Part shown: positions 55,862 through 63,475 of the stretch, piece after piece
Numbering within the stretch: position 1 is the first letter of the stretch
Layout: every line of letters begins with the position of its first letter
From: Pseudomonadota bacterium
GTDB lineage: Bacteria > Myxococcota_A > UBA796 > SXON01
NCBI GenBank assembly: GCA_030685065.1
Contig: JAUXQH010000057.1
Span: 60,393-124,392, forward strand
DNA: 64,000 nucleotides
Direction of reading: 5' to 3'
Notes under the pieces: generated by a model
The model's database searches: none
Told to the model about the DNA's origin: nothing
The model's input: only the letters and a program-made list of their open reading frames with translations
Made by a program: the position numbers and the translations under genes

Positions 55862-56431
55862 TCAGGCGGACGGAGCCGCGTTGAACAGGTTCATGGTCTT
55901 GGCGACACCCACCCGCACGACGCTTTCTACGGCGGCGGCGGCGGTGTCCAGGATTGGATCGAGCGAATCGCTCTCGGCGGCCGACCAGGGGGCGAGCACC
56001 CAGTCGGCGGGGTCCATCTGCTCGGGGGGGCGGCCGACACCCACGCGAACGCGGGTGAACTCGGTGCCGACGAGCCGATGGATGTCACGGATGCCGTTGT
56101 GCCCGCCATGGCCGCCACCGACGCGAACGCGAAGGCGGCCGAAGGGGATGTCCATGTCGTCGTGGACGACGATCATGTCTTTCGGCGGGATCTTGTAGAA
56201 CCCGAGGATCGACGCGACCGGTTGGCCCGAGAGGTTCATGAACTGCTGCGGCATCGCGAACATCACCTTCGTGCCGGCCAGGGCCCCATCTCCCACCAGC
56301 GCGCCGTAGAGCTTTTTGTCTACGGACGCGCCGGCTCGGGACGCGGCGCGCTCGATCGCGAGGAAGCCGACGTTGTGTCGGGTCCGTGCGTAGCGCGCGC
56401 CGGGGTTTCCCAGGCCGACCACGAGGTGCAT
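55862..56431 (-). CDS. pth: Peptidyl-tRNA hydrolase
   Basis: Recycles peptidyl-tRNA released from stalled ribosomes. The 189-residue protein begins MHLVVGLGNPGARYARTRHNVGF with the conserved Asn9 and catalytic His19. It also has PQQFMNLSGQPV, VVHDDMDIPFGRLRV and GGGHGGHNGIRDI. It sits 3 bp after the rplY stop, continuing the prs-rplY-pth-rpsF order on the minus strand. Confidence 0.96.
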   Translation of the reverse strand: MHLVVGLGNPGARYARTRHNVGFLAIERAASRAGASVDKKLYGALVGDGALAGTKVMFAMPQQFMNLSGQPVASILGFYKIPPKDMIVVHDDMDIPFGRLRVRVGGGHGGHNGIRDIHRLVGTEFTRVRVGVGRPPEQMDPADWVLAPWSAAESDSLDPILDTAAAAVESVVRVGVAKTMNLFNAAPSA

Positions 56432-56434
56432 CAG

Positions 56435-57049
56435 CTACTTCTTGCCCTTGGCGGGCGCGGGGGCGGCGGCTGCGGCGACCTCCTCCTTCGAGACGCGCTT
56501 GCCCTCGACCGCGACGACGTTGAAGTCGCGCGTGTAGAGGATCTTGACGCCCGGGGGGAGCGGGATCTCGGAGACCTTGAGGAACGCCCCGTTCTCGAGC
56601 GGGGTCACGTCCATCTCGATGGTCTTCGGGATGTTGCCCGCCGCGGTCTGCACCGTGACGGAGCGGATGAGCTGGCGCATCGTGCCACCCGCGCGGGTGC
56701 CGAGGGCGCGGCCGACCGCCGTGAGCGACACTTCGACCGTGACGACGTAGTCCACGTCGACTTCGTAGAAGTCGACGTGGAGCACGTTGCGCGAGACCGG
56801 GTGGCGCTGAATCTCGCGCACGAGGCAGGGGCGCGCGTCGGTGCCCTCGACCTGTACGGAGATGAGCGTGTTGGGGTCCGCCGTCTTGCGGAAGATGGTG
56901 GCGAGCGCCGTCACGTCGAAGCTGACGGGGGTGGCGGAGCCACCGGCCCGATAGACCACGCCGGGAGTACGGCCGGCGAAACGCGCCTTGCGCGCGACGC
57001 CCTTGCCGGTGTCTTCACGCGGCGTGGCGTTGAGGATGAGGTTTTCCAT
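56435..57049 (-). CDS. rplY: 50S ribosomal protein L25, CTC form
   Basis: Binds 5S rRNA; the longer CTC (TL5) version of L25 with about 204 residues. The N-terminal L25 domain reads ENLILNATPREDTGKGVARKAR...RTPGVVYRAG, and HPVSRNVLHVDFYEVD leads into the TL5 beta domain. The C-terminal tail is Ala/Lys/Pro-rich (APAPAKGKK). GGAG lies before two adjacent ATGs; I use the second (57049) for better spacing, and 57052 is the alternative. Confidence 0.94.
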   Translation of the reverse strand: MENLILNATPREDTGKGVARKARFAGRTPGVVYRAGGSATPVSFDVTALATIFRKTADPNTLISVQVEGTDARPCLVREIQRHPVSRNVLHVDFYEVDVDYVVTVEVSLTAVGRALGTRAGGTMRQLIRSVTVQTAAGNIPKTIEMDVTPLENGAFLKVSEIPLPPGVKILYTRDFNVVAVEGKRVSKEEVAAAAAPAPAKGKK

Positions 57050-57283
57050 CATTTTCTCCAGGACGAGCAGTCCGGGGGGGGTGGGGCTGGGACGTCCATC
57101 GCCCCGGCAGAGCCGGACCACACCCCGAGGGATGCTTCGCACCGTGGACGTCGGGCCCCCGCCGCTCGAGAGCTGTGGGGACCGGTGCGTGGACCGACGA
57201 AGCGTACACTTAGCCGGAGCGGGCGCCTCTTAGTCTTGGATTCCGCCAGCGTCAAGAGCGGGAGCACGCCTTGCTCGTCGACA

Positions 57284-58228
57284 CTACCGGAAGAGTCGCG
57301 TGACCGAGTCGTGCGAGTGTATGGAGCTGATCGCCTCGGCGAAGACCGGAGCGACCGAGACCACCCCGATCTTGCCGCAAGCCCGGGCCTCCTCGCGGAG
57401 GGGGATCGTGTCGGTCACGATGATCTTCTCGATCGCGCTGTCCTCGATCCGCTCGATGGCTGGGCCGGACAACACCGCATGGGTCGCGACGGCAAAGATG
57501 CGGTTGGCGCCGTTCTCACGCAGGGCGGCCGCGGCTTTCACCAGCGTGCCGGCCGTGTCGATCATGTCGTCGATGATGATGGCGTCCTTGCCCCGCACGT
57601 CCCCGATGAGGTTCATCGCCTCGGCCTGGTTCGGGCCGCTGCGACGCTTGTCGATGATGGCGAGGCCACAGCCGAGCGGCTTTGCGTACGAACGTGCACG
57701 CTCCACCCCGCCCGCGTCGGGCGAGACGATCACCGCGTTGCTGGTGGGGAGCGCCGCGGCGATGTACGCCCGGAGCGTGGGCCCGGCGTACAGGTTGTCC
57801 ACCGGGATGTCGAAGAAGCCCTGGATCTGGCCCGCGTGCAGATCCATCGTGAGCACCCGGGCGATTCCGGCCGAGGTGAGGAGGTCCGCCACGAGCTTCG
57901 CCGTGATGGGGGCGCGCGGCGCCGCCTTGCGATCCTGGCGGGAGTACCCGTAGTACGGGATCACCGCGGTGATGCGCCCGGCGGAAGCGCGCTTGCACGC
58001 GTCCGCCATGATCAGGAGCTCCATCAGGTGGTCGTTGGCCGGCGACGACGTGGGCTGGACGATGAACACGTCCCTCCCCCGCACGTTGTCGTCGATCTCG
58101 ACCTGCACCTCGCCGTCGGAGAACCGACCGACGCGGGCGCTCCCGGGGACTTCCCCGAGCGCTTCGCAGATGTCGAAGGTGAGCTTGGGGTGGGCGTTCC
58201 CGTGGAACACCCGGAGCTCGAGATACAT
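57284..58228 (-). CDS. prs: Ribose-phosphate pyrophosphokinase
   Basis: Makes PRPP from ribose 5-phosphate and ATP for nucleotide, His and Trp synthesis. The 314-residue class I enzyme shows RVGRFSDGEVQVEIDDNVRGRDVFIVQ, the catalytic-loop region PYYGYSRQDRKAAPRAPITAK, MDLHAGQIQGFFDIPVDNL, and the PRPP-binding IIIDDMIDTAGTLV. About 234 bp separate it from rplY, so rplY may also have its own promoter. Confidence 0.97.
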   Translation of the reverse strand: MYLELRVFHGNAHPKLTFDICEALGEVPGSARVGRFSDGEVQVEIDDNVRGRDVFIVQPTSSPANDHLMELLIMADACKRASAGRITAVIPYYGYSRQDRKAAPRAPITAKLVADLLTSAGIARVLTMDLHAGQIQGFFDIPVDNLYAGPTLRAYIAAALPTSNAVIVSPDAGGVERARSYAKPLGCGLAIIDKRRSGPNQAEAMNLIGDVRGKDAIIIDDMIDTAGTLVKAAAALRENGANRIFAVATHAVLSGPAIERIEDSAIEKIIVTDTIPLREEARACGKIGVVSVAPVFAEAISSIHSHDSVTRLFR

Positions 58229-58270
58229 GGCGAGCGCTCCTCGGAGGTGCCGAGCCTCACACGTCCGCGG

Positions 58271-58300
58271 CGCCGCGGCAATACCGACGATGCCGCGGCG
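58271..58300 (-). terminator. Perfect inverted repeat after phosphatase gene
   Basis: CGCCGCGGCA and TGCCGCGGCG are exact reverse complements (10-bp arms) around a 10-base loop. It lies between the stop of the alkaline phosphatase gene and the prs start, both minus strand, so it could end phosphatase transcription. No U-run follows, so a role in the prs leader is also possible. Confidence 0.5.
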
Positions 58301-58326
58301 GCGTCACGGCCGCGCTCGCGCCGGAG

Positions 58327-60324
58327 CTAGGGCACCACCGATGCCGGCCCGACCGGCACCCCGGAGCCGTCCAGTTCGATCCGGACCGCGGACTCCAGGA
58401 ACACCGTGGCACCCCCGGCAAGCGTCCCCTCGGCGAACGGCGGGAGCGCCTGGTTGCTCGCGATGGTGCCGTCGGCGTTGAGGAGCACCGCCACGATCGC
58501 GACCGACATCCCTTCCGGCGGGAGGCCGGCCGGGTACACCGTGAACCAGGGCAGCTGGAGCTCCCAGCCTCCGGTCGTGGCCCCGGTCGCGTCCGCGTCG
58601 CGCGCCGGCGCGCCGTCCGCCAGGTTTCCATCGTCGAAGTTGCTGGTGCCGTAGAGCCACCAGTAGTCCTCCGCGCTCCCCCACTCGCCGTGCAGCCCGC
58701 GCACGCCGCCCACCTCCGAGAGATCCCCCGTGGCGAGCTCCTCGGCGCCGATCGTCCCGAACACCAGGTCGAAGCCGAGGCCCGGCACCCCGGAGGTGTA
58801 CGGCATCGCGGTGACGAGGGCGTCGAGCTGGCCGTCCGTGTCCTCGAGCGTCGTCTCGTCGGCGCCCCAGCCGGTCCCCGCCCCGTAGTCGAGATCGACG
58901 AGGAGGAGGACGGCGTTCTCGCCGTACTCGAACACCCCGTCCACGCCGACCCAGAGCCCGTCGGTGTCCGACGTGACCCTCAGCGCGTCGAGCTGATTGT
59001 AGCCGGCGCCGAAGCTCGTCTCCCACAGCTGCGTCGTGACCGGGGCGCCGAGGTCGGTGGTCCGCCCGTCCACCAGGAGGCTCTCCAGGGGGGCGGTGAC
59101 GGTGGCGGCGCCCGTCACCGCCGCGAGCAGGACCGCATGCACCCAGGTGTTGTCCAGACGCTGTCCGTCGAACACGGCCGTGAGATCGCCCATCGCGAAC
59201 ACCGGGATGTCGGCGTTGGTGTGGTTGCCCCAGCGCCACTCGCTCTCCGGGATCGTACCCGCGGGGCCGCCGCCCAGGACCTCCAGGCCGCCGCACTCGT
59301 GATCCGCCGTGACGACGATGGTGGGGGTCACGTCCAGGCCCTCGGCCCAGTCCGACGCCACCGTCACGGCCTCGTCGAACGCCGCGGTTTCGAGGTGCAC
59401 CCGATCGTCGTCGTTGGCGTGGGAGGCATGATCGATCCGCGCGCCTTCGACGATGAGGAAGAACCCGTCGGGGTCGTCGTCCAGCACGTCGATCGCGACG
59501 GCCGTCATCTCGGCGAGGGTGGGCTGATCGACGTAGCCCTGGTCGACGTAGGGCAGCGTCCAATCCGCGAAGAGCCCGATGAACGGCCTCCCGTCGGGCG
59601 TCGCTTCCTTGAAGGCCGTGCGTGTCTCGACGAACTGCACGTCGGCCGTCGAGAACCCCTCGCGGAGCGCGGCGAGCCCGCCTCCGAACACGACGTCGGG
59701 AGGCTCCGCGACGAGCTGCTCGGCGATGTCCGTTGTGTTCCCACGGCTGTCGGTGTGCGCGTAGAACGAGGACGGGGTGGCGCCGGTGAGCGTGTCCGTG
59801 GTCACGACGCCGACCGCGAGCCCGCGGGACCGGGCCTCCTCCAGGATCGTCGTGACCGGCGCCAGCTCACGGTCCATGCCGACGACATAGTTCCATGTCT
59901 TGACCCCCGAGGAGAGCGCCGTGGCCCCCGCGGCCGAGTCCGTCACGCCGGTGAGCGACGCGGTGAGCAGGCGGCCCTGATTGGGGAGGGTCTCCATCAC
60001 CAGCGAGCCCTCGGCGCCGTAGGCGTAGATCCCCCCGCCCCTCACGTGCGGAAAGCCCATGCCGTCGCCGACGAACAGGATGACCCGGGGGGGCACCAAC
60101 GGCGGCAGCGTGTCCCCGGAGTCGTCGGCCCCGGACTCACCCGAGTCCGAATCGCCCGTGCCCGAGTCGCCGGAGTCGGAGTCGCCCGTGTCGGAGTCGG
60201 TCGTCGTGTCTCCGCTCGTGTCGTCGCAGCTCTCGCAGAGCTCGGGCCCATCGTCGGCGGGTTGTTTCCCGGTGCAGGCCGAGAGCGCGAGGAGAAGGAG
60301 CATGACGCGGTTCCGTTTCGTCAC
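58327..60324 (-). CDS. Alkaline phosphatase family lipoprotein
   Basis: A 665-residue predicted lipoprotein with a basic n-region and lipobox LSAC, followed by a spacer of Asp, Ser, Thr and Gly (about residues 25-72). The PhoA-superfamily active site has Asp87 in FVGDGMG, nucleophile Ser130 in VTDSAAGATA, DHASHANDDD and TADHECGG for metal binding. The C-terminal 200 residues are a separate beta-rich region with a calcium-like DTDGQLDA loop, of unknown role. The start is GTG at 60324; ATG at 60303 would leave a very short signal. Likely surface phosphate scavenging. Confidence 0.87.
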   Translation of the reverse strand: MTKRNRVMLLLLALSACTGKQPADDGPELCESCDDTSGDTTTDSDTGDSDSGDSGTGDSDSGESGADDSGDTLPPLVPPRVILFVGDGMGFPHVRGGGIYAYGAEGSLVMETLPNQGRLLTASLTGVTDSAAGATALSSGVKTWNYVVGMDRELAPVTTILEEARSRGLAVGVVTTDTLTGATPSSFYAHTDSRGNTTDIAEQLVAEPPDVVFGGGLAALREGFSTADVQFVETRTAFKEATPDGRPFIGLFADWTLPYVDQGYVDQPTLAEMTAVAIDVLDDDPDGFFLIVEGARIDHASHANDDDRVHLETAAFDEAVTVASDWAEGLDVTPTIVVTADHECGGLEVLGGGPAGTIPESEWRWGNHTNADIPVFAMGDLTAVFDGQRLDNTWVHAVLLAAVTGAATVTAPLESLLVDGRTTDLGAPVTTQLWETSFGAGYNQLDALRVTSDTDGLWVGVDGVFEYGENAVLLLVDLDYGAGTGWGADETTLEDTDGQLDALVTAMPYTSGVPGLGFDLVFGTIGAEELATGDLSEVGGVRGLHGEWGSAEDYWWLYGTSNFDDGNLADGAPARDADATGATTGGWELQLPWFTVYPAGLPPEGMSVAIVAVLLNADGTIASNQALPPFAEGTLAGGATVFLESAVRIELDGSGVPVGPASVVP
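60130..60215 (-). repeat. Asp-Ser-Gly spacer repeat region
   Basis: GC-rich repeats of GAGTCGGAGTCGCCCGTG type encode the Asp/Ser/Gly/Thr spacer of the phosphatase lipoprotein. Repeat units are 15-18 bp and imperfect. Confidence 0.7.
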
Positions 60325-60389
60325 ACGAAGGATACACCGCCCAGCTTCCGGGGGGCGACCGAACCTGGGGCCGGGATAGCGCAGCACCC

Positions 60390-62012
60390 ATGTCCACCGA
60401 TGCCCTCGCGACGGCCCTGGCGTACCACCAGCGCACCCGCCACGCGCCGAACGCCTACGCCCGCTCCCTCGCGTACCTCGACTGGGAGAGCCAGCCCGAC
60501 CCGTTCCGCCGCTACCTCGGCGCGGAGCTCGTGCTGCTCGACCGGACGCCGGGCGGCCCGGATCCGCGGTACGACGCGGTGTGCGATGGGACGCTCCCCT
60601 CCCCCGCCGGCCTCGACTGGGAGGGCATCTCCCGCCTGTTCTTCGACGCCCTCGCCCTCTCCGCGTGGAAGCAAGCGGGGGACGCGCGGTGGTCGCTTCG
60701 CGTCAATCCTTCGAGCGGCAACCTGCACCCCACCGAGGCCTACCTCGTGGCGGGCCCGGTGGCGGACCTGGGCGACACGCCCGCCGTTTACCACTACAAC
60801 CCGCTTCTGCACGCGCTCGAGCGGCGCGCGACGCTCCCGGACGCGACGTGGCGGCGGCTCGCGGCCGACCTCCCCGAAGGCGCCGTCCTCGTGGGGCTCA
60901 CCTCCATCGTGTGGCGCGAGGCGTGGAAGTATGGCGAGCGGGCGTTCCGGTACTGCCAGCACGATCTGGGGCACGCCATCGCCGCGGTCTCCCTCGCCGC
61001 GGGCGGGCTCGGGTGGACCGTTCGGCTCCTCGAGAGCGTACCCGACGACGTCCTCGCGGAGCTGCTCGGCACCGCGGGGCAGGCGGGGTTCGAGGCGGAG
61101 GTGCCCGAGTGCCTCCTCGTCGTGTATCCGGCCCCCAACTCCTTCCCCCTGCCCCAATGGCGACACGTCCGCGTCCCCTCGCTCCCGCCCCTCGCCTGGG
61201 CCGGCGCGGCAACCCCCCTCTCGTCGGAGCACCACGAGTGGCCGATCCTCGACCTCGTGGAGGCGGGCACGCGAAAGCTCGCGGTGCCCGGGCCCTCGCT
61301 GTGGGCCCCAGCGCCGCCGCGCCGGGTGTCGCTCGCCGACCGCCCCTCCACGCTCCGTTCGCTCGTGCGGCAACGGCGCAGCGCGGTCGAGATGGACGGC
61401 CGCACGCCGATGGGCCGCCACGCCTTCCTCCGCACGATCACGCGGCTGCTTCCGGGCGCGCCCCCCTTCGATCCCCTCCCCTGGGCGCCCGCCGTGCACC
61501 TCGCCCTGTTCGTGCACCGCGTCGAGGGCATGGCCCCGGGCATCTACGCCCTGGTCCGCGATTCCGCGGCGCTCCCCGCGCTCAAAGCGGCCCTCGCGCC
61601 TCGCTATCGCTGGGAGGAGGTCGAGCCCGGCGTTCCCCTCTATCTGCTCGACGCCGCCGATGTCCGCGGGCTCGCGGGGCATGTGTCGTGCGGGCAGGCC
61701 ATCGCGGGCGACGGTGCCTTCGCCGTCGCGATGCTGGCGGACCTTCCCGGCGCGCTCGCGGAGCACGGCGCGTGGTTCTACCGGCGGGTCCACTGGGAGG
61801 CCGGCGCCATCGGGCACGCCCTCTACCTCGAAGCCGAGAGCGACGGGCTCCGCGGGACGGGGATCGGCTGCTTCTACGACGACGCCACCCGCGTGGCGCT
61901 CGGGATCGCGCCAGCGAGCGGCTGGACGACGATGTACCACTTCACGGTCGGCGGGCCGGTGGACGACGAGCGGCTCCAGACGCTCGACCCTTACGACCCC
62001 CGACCGGCCTAG
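60390..62012 (+). CDS. SagB/ThcOx-type oxidoreductase with two nitroreductase-like domains
   Basis: A 540-residue cytoplasmic FMN-dependent oxidoreductase. The first half has RVNPSSGNLHPTEAYLV (the SagB flavin motif), YHYNPLLHALERR and YGERAFRYCQHDLGHAIAAVSLAAGGLG. The second half repeats the layout in diverged form (LRSLVRQRRSAVEMDGRTPMGRHAFL, FVHRVEGMAPGIYALV, YRRVHWEAGAIGHALYLEAESDGLRGTGIGCFYDD). Family members oxidise azolines in RiPP pathways, but no YcaO gene or precursor is nearby, so that role is not claimed. The ATG lies 65 bp from the divergent phosphatase gene. Confidence 0.87.
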   Translation: MSTDALATALAYHQRTRHAPNAYARSLAYLDWESQPDPFRRYLGAELVLLDRTPGGPDPRYDAVCDGTLPSPAGLDWEGISRLFFDALALSAWKQAGDARWSLRVNPSSGNLHPTEAYLVAGPVADLGDTPAVYHYNPLLHALERRATLPDATWRRLAADLPEGAVLVGLTSIVWREAWKYGERAFRYCQHDLGHAIAAVSLAAGGLGWTVRLLESVPDDVLAELLGTAGQAGFEAEVPECLLVVYPAPNSFPLPQWRHVRVPSLPPLAWAGAATPLSSEHHEWPILDLVEAGTRKLAVPGPSLWAPAPPRRVSLADRPSTLRSLVRQRRSAVEMDGRTPMGRHAFLRTITRLLPGAPPFDPLPWAPAVHLALFVHRVEGMAPGIYALVRDSAALPALKAALAPRYRWEEVEPGVPLYLLDAADVRGLAGHVSCGQAIAGDGAFAVAMLADLPGALAEHGAWFYRRVHWEAGAIGHALYLEAESDGLRGTGIGCFYDDATRVALGIAPASGWTTMYHFTVGGPVDDERLQTLDPYDPRPA

Positions 62013-62068
62013 CGTCACGCCGATTCGCCCGCGGGGGTTCGCGGCTACCGGTTAGGTCACCCGGCGTC

Positions 62069-62374
62069 ATGAACTGGGTCCGACTCCGCGCCTGCCGCTC
62101 GCTCCCCGAGGCCCACCTGGTCAACACCGCGCTCGTGCGCGCGGGGTTCCGCTCCGAGGTGCGCGGGGAGTCGCGCGTGCCGCTCGCGGGGGAGATCCCC
62201 TTCTCCGACGCGCGGGTGGAGGTGTGGGTGGGGCCCGAGTACCTGCTCTCGGCGACCGCGCTCCTCGCGGAGATCGACGCCGCGGGAGAAGGCGCGCCCC
62301 ACGCCTGCCCCAAGTGCGGCGAGGAGAACCCGCCCGCGTTCGAGCTGTGCTGGCGGTGTGGGGCCGACCTGTAG
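62069..62374 (+). CDS. DUF2007-like protein with C-terminal zinc ribbon
   Basis: A 101-residue protein. The N-terminal part (WVRLRACRSLPEAHLVNTALVRAGFRSEVRGE...ARVEVWVGPEYLLSATALLAEI) matches the pattern of DUF2007/signal-transducing PII-like small domains. The last 25 residues are a CPKCG...CWRCG zinc ribbon. It starts 56 bp after the SagB-like gene and ends 18 bp before the YHS gene. Molecular role unknown. Confidence 0.78.
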   Translation: MNWVRLRACRSLPEAHLVNTALVRAGFRSEVRGESRVPLAGEIPFSDARVEVWVGPEYLLSATALLAEIDAAGEGAPHACPKCGEENPPAFELCWRCGADL

Positions 62375-62392
62375 GGCGGTTAGGAGGGCGTC

Positions 62393-62830
62393 ATGCGTAG
62401 CCTCTCCTGCGGTCTCCTCCTCGCCGTCCTCACCGGTTGTGGGGGCGCGCCTCCCGAAGCCCCGACGGCCGCCGCCGCACCCGCAGCCCCCGCTGTCGCC
62501 GCCGCCACACCCGCGGGGGAGGCCTGGTCCCGGGTGCCGCTCGCGGACGGGGCCATCGCGACCGCGAACGCCGCCGCCGTAGTCCCCGCCGCGTTCCGCA
62601 ACGGCGCGGGAGACGTCGCGTGCCCGGTGATGGGGATGGCGATCCCGAACCCGGAGGAGGCCGTGTCCTACGCCGATCACGCCGGTGTCCGGTACTACTT
62701 CTGTTGCGACAGCTGCGAGAAGCTCTTCCTCGCCGATCCTCTGGCCTACGCCGACGGCAAGTACCTCAAGAGCCACAACCTCGACCCGTCGGCGCCCGCG
62801 GCGTGCGAGGACGCGGCGATCGAGGGCTGA
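62393..62830 (+). CDS. YHS-domain lipoprotein
   Basis: A 145-residue predicted lipoprotein (lipobox LTGC, Cys16) with an Ala/Pro-rich linker. The C-terminal half is a YHS/TRASH-like domain with the metal-binding pattern VACPVMGMAIPNPEEAVSYADHAGVRYYFCCDSCEKLF. Such domains bind copper or other soft metals in resistance proteins and ATPases, so a periplasmic metal-binding role is likely. Confidence 0.85.
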   Translation: MRSLSCGLLLAVLTGCGGAPPEAPTAAAAPAAPAVAAATPAGEAWSRVPLADGAIATANAAAVVPAAFRNGAGDVACPVMGMAIPNPEEAVSYADHAGVRYYFCCDSCEKLFLADPLAYADGKYLKSHNLDPSAPAACEDAAIEG

Positions 62831-62857
62831 ACCGCCGGGGGGTGGACGGGGGTCCCC

Positions 62858-63439
62858 TCAGCGGAGCAGGAGGGACTCCACCTCCTCGACCGTCTCCATG
62901 TCGAGCGCACGCCGCGCGATTGCGTACGAGAAGCCGGCGCGGCCGAGGGCCGCGAGATCCCGCGCGCGTTGCGCGACGCGCACGTCGGCGTCGATGCGAT
63001 AGGGGCCCAGCCTCCTGCGACGAACGAACGCGCACACCGCGCTCATCGCGGGGTCGGCCCCGCTCTCCCGCACGGCCTCGAGGCCCGCGCGCACCCGATC
63101 GCCCCCGAGCCCCCGCGACGCGAGGCGCTGGTGCACGACAGCCTCCGAGACGCCCCGCCGCACGAGCGAGCGGACCTTGTCGCGCGCGTACACCTCGTCG
63201 TTGAGCGCGCCGACCTCCACGAGGTGGTCGAGCGTGGCGTCGACCGAAGCGGCCAAGGCCGTGCGATCTCCGCCATTGGCGGCGATCGACTTGTCGACGC
63301 GCCGCATCAGGAGCCGGCGCAGGTGCGCGCGGCTGGTGAAATAGCGGGTGAGGTAGGTTCGAGCGGCGACATCGATGTCGGCGGCGTCAATCGGCGGGGG
63401 GAGGCGACGGGATCTGGGCACGGCCGTGCTTGTAGTCAC
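62858..63439 (-). CDS. recX: RecX family regulatory protein
   Basis: Modulates RecA filaments. The 193-residue Arg-rich helical protein reads AARTYLTRYFTSRAHLRRLLMRRV, DHLVEVGALNDEVYARDKVRSLVRRGVSEAVVHQRLASRGLGGD and ends with a third repeat (FSYAIARRALDMETVEEV), the three-helix repeats of RecX. GTG at 63439 is taken as start with no clear Shine-Dalgarno. recA is not adjacent. The 36 bp to the divergent gene is very short for two promoters. Confidence 0.85.
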   Translation of the reverse strand: MTTSTAVPRSRRLPPPIDAADIDVAARTYLTRYFTSRAHLRRLLMRRVDKSIAANGGDRTALAASVDATLDHLVEVGALNDEVYARDKVRSLVRRGVSEAVVHQRLASRGLGGDRVRAGLEAVRESGADPAMSAVCAFVRRRRLGPYRIDADVRVAQRARDLAALGRAGFSYAIARRALDMETVEEVESLLLR

Positions 63440-63475
63440 GCGAAACGCGGGCGGCGAATGCGATACCGTGCGCGG

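Noticed and set aside
57053..57283. Possible tRNA gene between rplY and prs
   Set aside because: I could not find a T-loop or an acceptor stem pair on either strand in this stretch.
60390..62012. RiPP azoline biosynthesis cluster around the SagB-like gene
   Set aside because: No YcaO cyclodehydratase, precursor peptide or exporter is nearby, so only the single enzyme family can be supported.
58690..62055. Plus-strand open frame of over 1100 codons
   Set aside because: Antisense to the phosphatase and out of frame with the SagB-like gene, with low-complexity composition; the two real genes have clear motifs.
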